This document shows, one piece after another, positions 6,741 through 8,404 of a DNA stretch of 8,404 nucleotides; the stretch's first letter is position 1; each line of letters opens with the position of its first letter. A program made the translations under genes and the position numbers. The notes under the pieces are model-generated. The model was not told the origin of the DNA and searched no databases. It was given only the letters and a program-made list of their open reading frames with translations. This DNA is from Flavobacteriales bacterium (lineage in GTDB: Bacteria; Bacteroidota; Bacteroidia; Flavobacteriales; Flavobacteriaceae). Location: positions 1 through 8,404 of the forward strand of contig JALVLX010000194.1 of assembly GCA_027032855.1 (NCBI GenBank), given 5' to 3'.

Positions 6741-6890
6741 GAAATTAGTGTCTCGTGCCAGTGTTTGTTTTTGATATTTTTAGTTCCTTATTTCCTCAAA
6801 TTGTAAGCACAATTCAAATTATGAAGCAGAGTAAATTTTACTTTATCAAATAAGAACAATTTACCTATTTTTGTTGAAAATAATTTTTCT
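6741..6890. other. Leader region of rsmG with small inverted repeats
   Basis: This non-coding stretch between the mobile element and rsmG holds two small symmetric motifs: AATTGT-aagc-ACAATT (6799-6814) and AGTAAA-t-TTTACT (6830-6842). Either could be an operator half-site pair, but AT-rich sequence produces such motifs by chance and I cannot name a regulator. No gene or terminator was seen in it. Confidence 0.35.
6866..6873 (+). promoter_or_regulatory. Candidate -7 promoter box for rsmG
   Basis: TATTTTTG matches the Bacteroidota consensus TAnnTTTG and lies 17 bp upstream of the rsmG ATG, giving a very short leader. A clear -33 box is not seen at the usual spacing. Confidence 0.4.
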
Positions 6891-7526
6891 ATGAAAGACG
6901 TCAGGCTTATACAAAAGTATTTTGATTTGAATCCGCAACAAGTACAACAGTTTGAGCAATTAGCACCTTTGTATCAAGAGTGGAACAGTAAAATCAATGT
7001 CATTTCACGTAAAAATACAGACGAACTCTATACCAATCATGTTTTGCACTCACTCGGCATAGCAAAAGTTGTTGATTTTCAACCTCAAGCAGAAATATTA
7101 GATGTCGGAACAGGCGGTGGTTTTCCGGGTATTCCTTTGGCTATTATGTTTCCGGACACTCGGTTTCATTTGGTAGATAGTATTGGTAAAAAACTCAAAG
7201 TGGTCAATGCAGTGGCATCGGAACTTGGTTTAAAAAATGTCAAAACTACCCACAGTCGCGTTGAAAATATTGAAGAACAATTTGATTTTATAGTAAGTAG
7301 AGCAGTTACAAAAATGCCGGACTTTGTCAAGTGGGTTAAAACAAAAATAAAAAAGAAATCCCGTCATTCTTTGAAAAACGGGATTTTATATCTGAAAGGT
7401 GGCGATTTATCCGAAGAATTAGCCCCCTTTAATAATGTTAAAATTTTTGACTTAAAAGATTACTTTGACGAAGCCTTTTTTGAAACCAAAAAAGTTGTCT
7501 ATCTGCCACTTAAATTCAGAAAGTAA
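6891..7526 (+). CDS. rsmG: 16S rRNA (guanine-N7) methyltransferase RsmG (GidB)
   Basis: RsmG uses S-adenosylmethionine to methylate N7 of G527 (E. coli numbering) in 16S rRNA; loss gives low-level streptomycin resistance in several species. The 211-residue length is typical. An N-terminal helical part (1-65) with YQEWNSKINVISR (28-40) leads to the methyltransferase core: motif I ILDVGTGGGFPGIPLAIMFP (69-88), the acidic HLVDS (93-97) that ends strand 2, SIGKKLKVVN (97-106), and the family motif IVSRAV (134-139), followed by a lysine-rich insertion and NGILYLKGGDL (163-173). The ATG at 6891 has no Shine-Dalgarno but follows a TAnnTTTG box. The gene stands alone; it converges on the cytochrome gene with no base between the stop codons, and its 3' part carries a hairpin that looks like the neighbour's terminator. 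Confidence 0.97.
   Translation: MKDVRLIQKYFDLNPQQVQQFEQLAPLYQEWNSKINVISRKNTDELYTNHVLHSLGIAKVVDFQPQAEILDVGTGGGFPGIPLAIMFPDTRFHLVDSIGKKLKVVNAVASELGLKNVKTTHSRVENIEEQFDFIVSRAVTKMPDFVKWVKTKIKKKSRHSLKNGILYLKGGDLSEELAPFNNVKIFDLKDYFDEAFFETKKVVYLPLKFRK
7337..7386 (-). terminator. Candidate terminator of the cytochrome c transcript, inside rsmG
   Basis: AAATCCCGT (7356-7364) and ACGGGATTT (7378-7386) form a perfect 9-bp stem with a 13-nt loop. Read on the minus strand the stem is followed by CTTTTTTATTTTTGTTTT (7355 down to 7338), the layout of an intrinsic terminator, about 140 nt past the cytochrome stop codon. On the plus strand it is followed only by a short T run. The A-rich plus strand also encodes a lysine-rich loop of RsmG, so coding constraint may explain part of it. 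Confidence 0.55.
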
Positions 7527-7904
7527 TTATTTTAAACTTGCAATATATTTGGCTATCGCTTCTCTTTCTTCTTTTGTGCTACGTTCTAATTGCTTCATAA
7601 CCGGTTTCATATATTGAAATTCTTCCGGTAAAACAATAGGATTAGTTTTGCCTTCCAAGAAATTCAAAATTTTGGTCGCATCACCGTTGTATTTTGTAGC
7701 AATATCTTTAAATGAAGGTCCTACAACTTTTTTTTCGGGTTGGTGGCACAATGTGCAAGCTTTTTTAACGGTCAAATCTTTACCGCCTCCGTCCAACACA
7801 GATACACTGTAAGTCTTTTTACCATCTTTTTTGTAAGAATTTTTAGGACTTACAAAAGCAAAGCTAATTGCAAGAGTAATGATTAATAATATAGTTTTTT
7901 TCAT
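7527..7904 (-). CDS. Exported mono-haem class I cytochrome c
   Basis: This small electron-transfer protein should bind one covalent haem in the periplasm. The 125 residues start with a signal peptide (MKKTILLIITLAISFAFVSP), followed by a lysine/glycine-rich stretch, the haem-attachment motif CTLCH (C50, C53, H54), and the GPSFKDIATKY segment (62-72) typical of c5/c551-type cytochromes. The sixth haem ligand is probably M99 or M103 in QYMKPVMKQ. The C-terminal helix EEREAIAKYIASLK closes the fold. Size and order fit a complete class I cytochrome. Partner oxidase or donor cannot be told from the window. It is a single gene with its own promoter-like box, and its stop codon abuts that of rsmG. 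Confidence 0.92.
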   Translation of the reverse strand: MKKTILLIITLAISFAFVSPKNSYKKDGKKTYSVSVLDGGGKDLTVKKACTLCHQPEKKVVGPSFKDIATKYNGDATKILNFLEGKTNPIVLPEEFQYMKPVMKQLERSTKEEREAIAKYIASLK

Positions 7905-7932
7905 AATTTATGGTTTTAGTGTTATTTTGGCG

Positions 7933-7940
7933 CAAAGATA
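7933..7940 (-). promoter_or_regulatory. Candidate -7 promoter box for the cytochrome c gene
   Basis: On the minus strand this reads TATCTTTG, a full match to TAnnTTTG, 28 bp upstream of the ATG at 7904, predicting a leader of about 20 nt. The upstream side is T-rich (minus strand) but has no clear TTTG at the standard -33 distance. Confidence 0.5.
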
Positions 7941-8047
7941 AACAAACAATGTTAAAAAAACAGTAAATAATGTTACATTGTAGATAAAAAAATGAATAAT
8001 TGACAAAAAATCTACATATTTTCGACTTATTTTTTCGTTTTAAACAC

Positions 8048-8077
8048 AAAAAAACACCCTATTTGGGTGTTTTTTTT
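8048..8077. terminator. Strong intrinsic terminator, possibly bidirectional
   Basis: ACACCC (8054-8059) pairs with GGGTGT (8065-8070) around the loop TATTT, and the stem extends through A8048-A8053 with T8071-T8076, 12 bp in all. Read on the minus strand it is followed by a T-run, 27 bp past the stop codon of the DUF4270-like gene, which it should terminate. The A/T symmetry would let it work from the plus strand as well. It insulates the cytochrome promoter from upstream transcription. Confidence 0.85.
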
Positions 8078-8103
8078 GTTACAAAATATTGTGAAATCTA
8101 AAA

Positions 8104-8403
8104 TTATTCCGGATCAGAATAATAAATTTTTAATACCGGTTTTAAATCAGTAGTTGATTGATTACCGTATAAAATAACCCCTTTCGGTGCATAAGCATCC
8201 GGGTCTTTAAATAATTCTTTAACTTTTAAAGGTGACGGTACATTATATATAACCCGTAATCCCAATTTAATATTTGTAGAATCTTTTTCAATAACATTTC
8301 TGATATGACGTGTTACGCCAAATCTGTAATATTTATGCCCTTCCTTGTCTGTGTGAAGTTTACCGTCATATTCTTTATAATCGTTATCAGGTATATTTTC
8401 CGG
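8104..8403 (-). CDS. C-terminal part of a DUF4270-like protein (5' end outside window)
   Basis: The minus-strand frame is open from the window edge to TAA at 8104-8106, giving 99 residues with no start codon in view. Recognisable stretches are YYRFGVTRHIRNVIEKDSTN followed by IKLGLRV, then APKGVILYGNQS and the ending LKPVLKIYYSDPE. This matches, from memory, the C-terminal end of DUF4270 proteins, large Bacteroidota envelope proteins that usually start with a lipoprotein signal and whose function is unknown. The ending KIYYS fits a final beta strand of a jelly-roll-like domain. The N-terminus cannot be judged here. A terminator lies directly downstream. Confidence in a real coding region is high; the family call is moderate. 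Confidence 0.7.
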   Translation of the reverse strand, partial: PENIPDNDYKEYDGKLHTDKEGHKYYRFGVTRHIRNVIEKDSTNIKLGLRVIYNVPSPLKVKELFKDPDAYAPKGVILYGNQSTTDLKPVLKIYYSDPE

Positions 8404-8404
8404 G

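Noticed and set aside
7947..7980. CAATGT ... ACATTG inverted repeat upstream of the cytochrome promoter
   Set aside because: Only six-base arms 22 bases apart in AT-rich sequence; expected by chance.
7864..8049. Minus-strand 61-codon frame upstream of the cytochrome gene
   Set aside because: It overlaps the promoter and signal-peptide region in another frame and is low-complexity AT-rich translation.

Overview
The window comes from an AT-rich member of the Bacteroidota, probably near the Flavobacteriales. The evidence is the RecA and RsmG sequences, a DUF4270-like protein fragment, start codons without Shine-Dalgarno sequences, and several matches to the Bacteroidota -7 promoter box TAnnTTTG. 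The lineage call is inference from recognised protein families; no search was run.

Layout. (1) 2-2281, plus strand: a tight set of the 3' part of frr (ribosome recycling factor), complete recA and a comF-type phosphoribosyltransferase, with gaps of 21 and 18 bp. A strong inverted repeat lies inside the first codons of comF. (2) 2314-6361, minus strand: read in transcription order, a secreted C69 dipeptidase, then 7 bp downstream a 393-residue protein that looks YbjN/type-III-chaperone-like, then (after 186 bp of repeats and a perfect palindrome) a cytoplasmic trypsin-like protease with a zinc ribbon, a second possible YbjN-like domain and a SHOCT-like tail. (3) 6362-6890: the divergent intergenic region, most of it a 296-bp MITE-like element with 14-bp perfect terminal inverted repeats and a 10-11 bp target duplication. 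(4) 6891-7904: rsmG (16S rRNA methyltransferase) on plus and a small cytochrome c on minus, their stop codons directly abutting. A terminator-shaped hairpin for the cytochrome transcript lies inside rsmG. (5) 7905-8404: the cytochrome promoter region, a strong terminator, and the C-terminal 99 codons of a DUF4270-like protein entering from the right edge.

The left and right parts are housekeeping: translation, recombination/DNA handling, rRNA modification and electron transfer. The middle is the accessory part. The adjacent YbjN-like protein and YbjN-like/SHOCT protease are the best candidate for an undescribed functional pair, and the MITE is the best-supported structural discovery. I saw no tRNA, rRNA, CRISPR array or intact insertion sequence.
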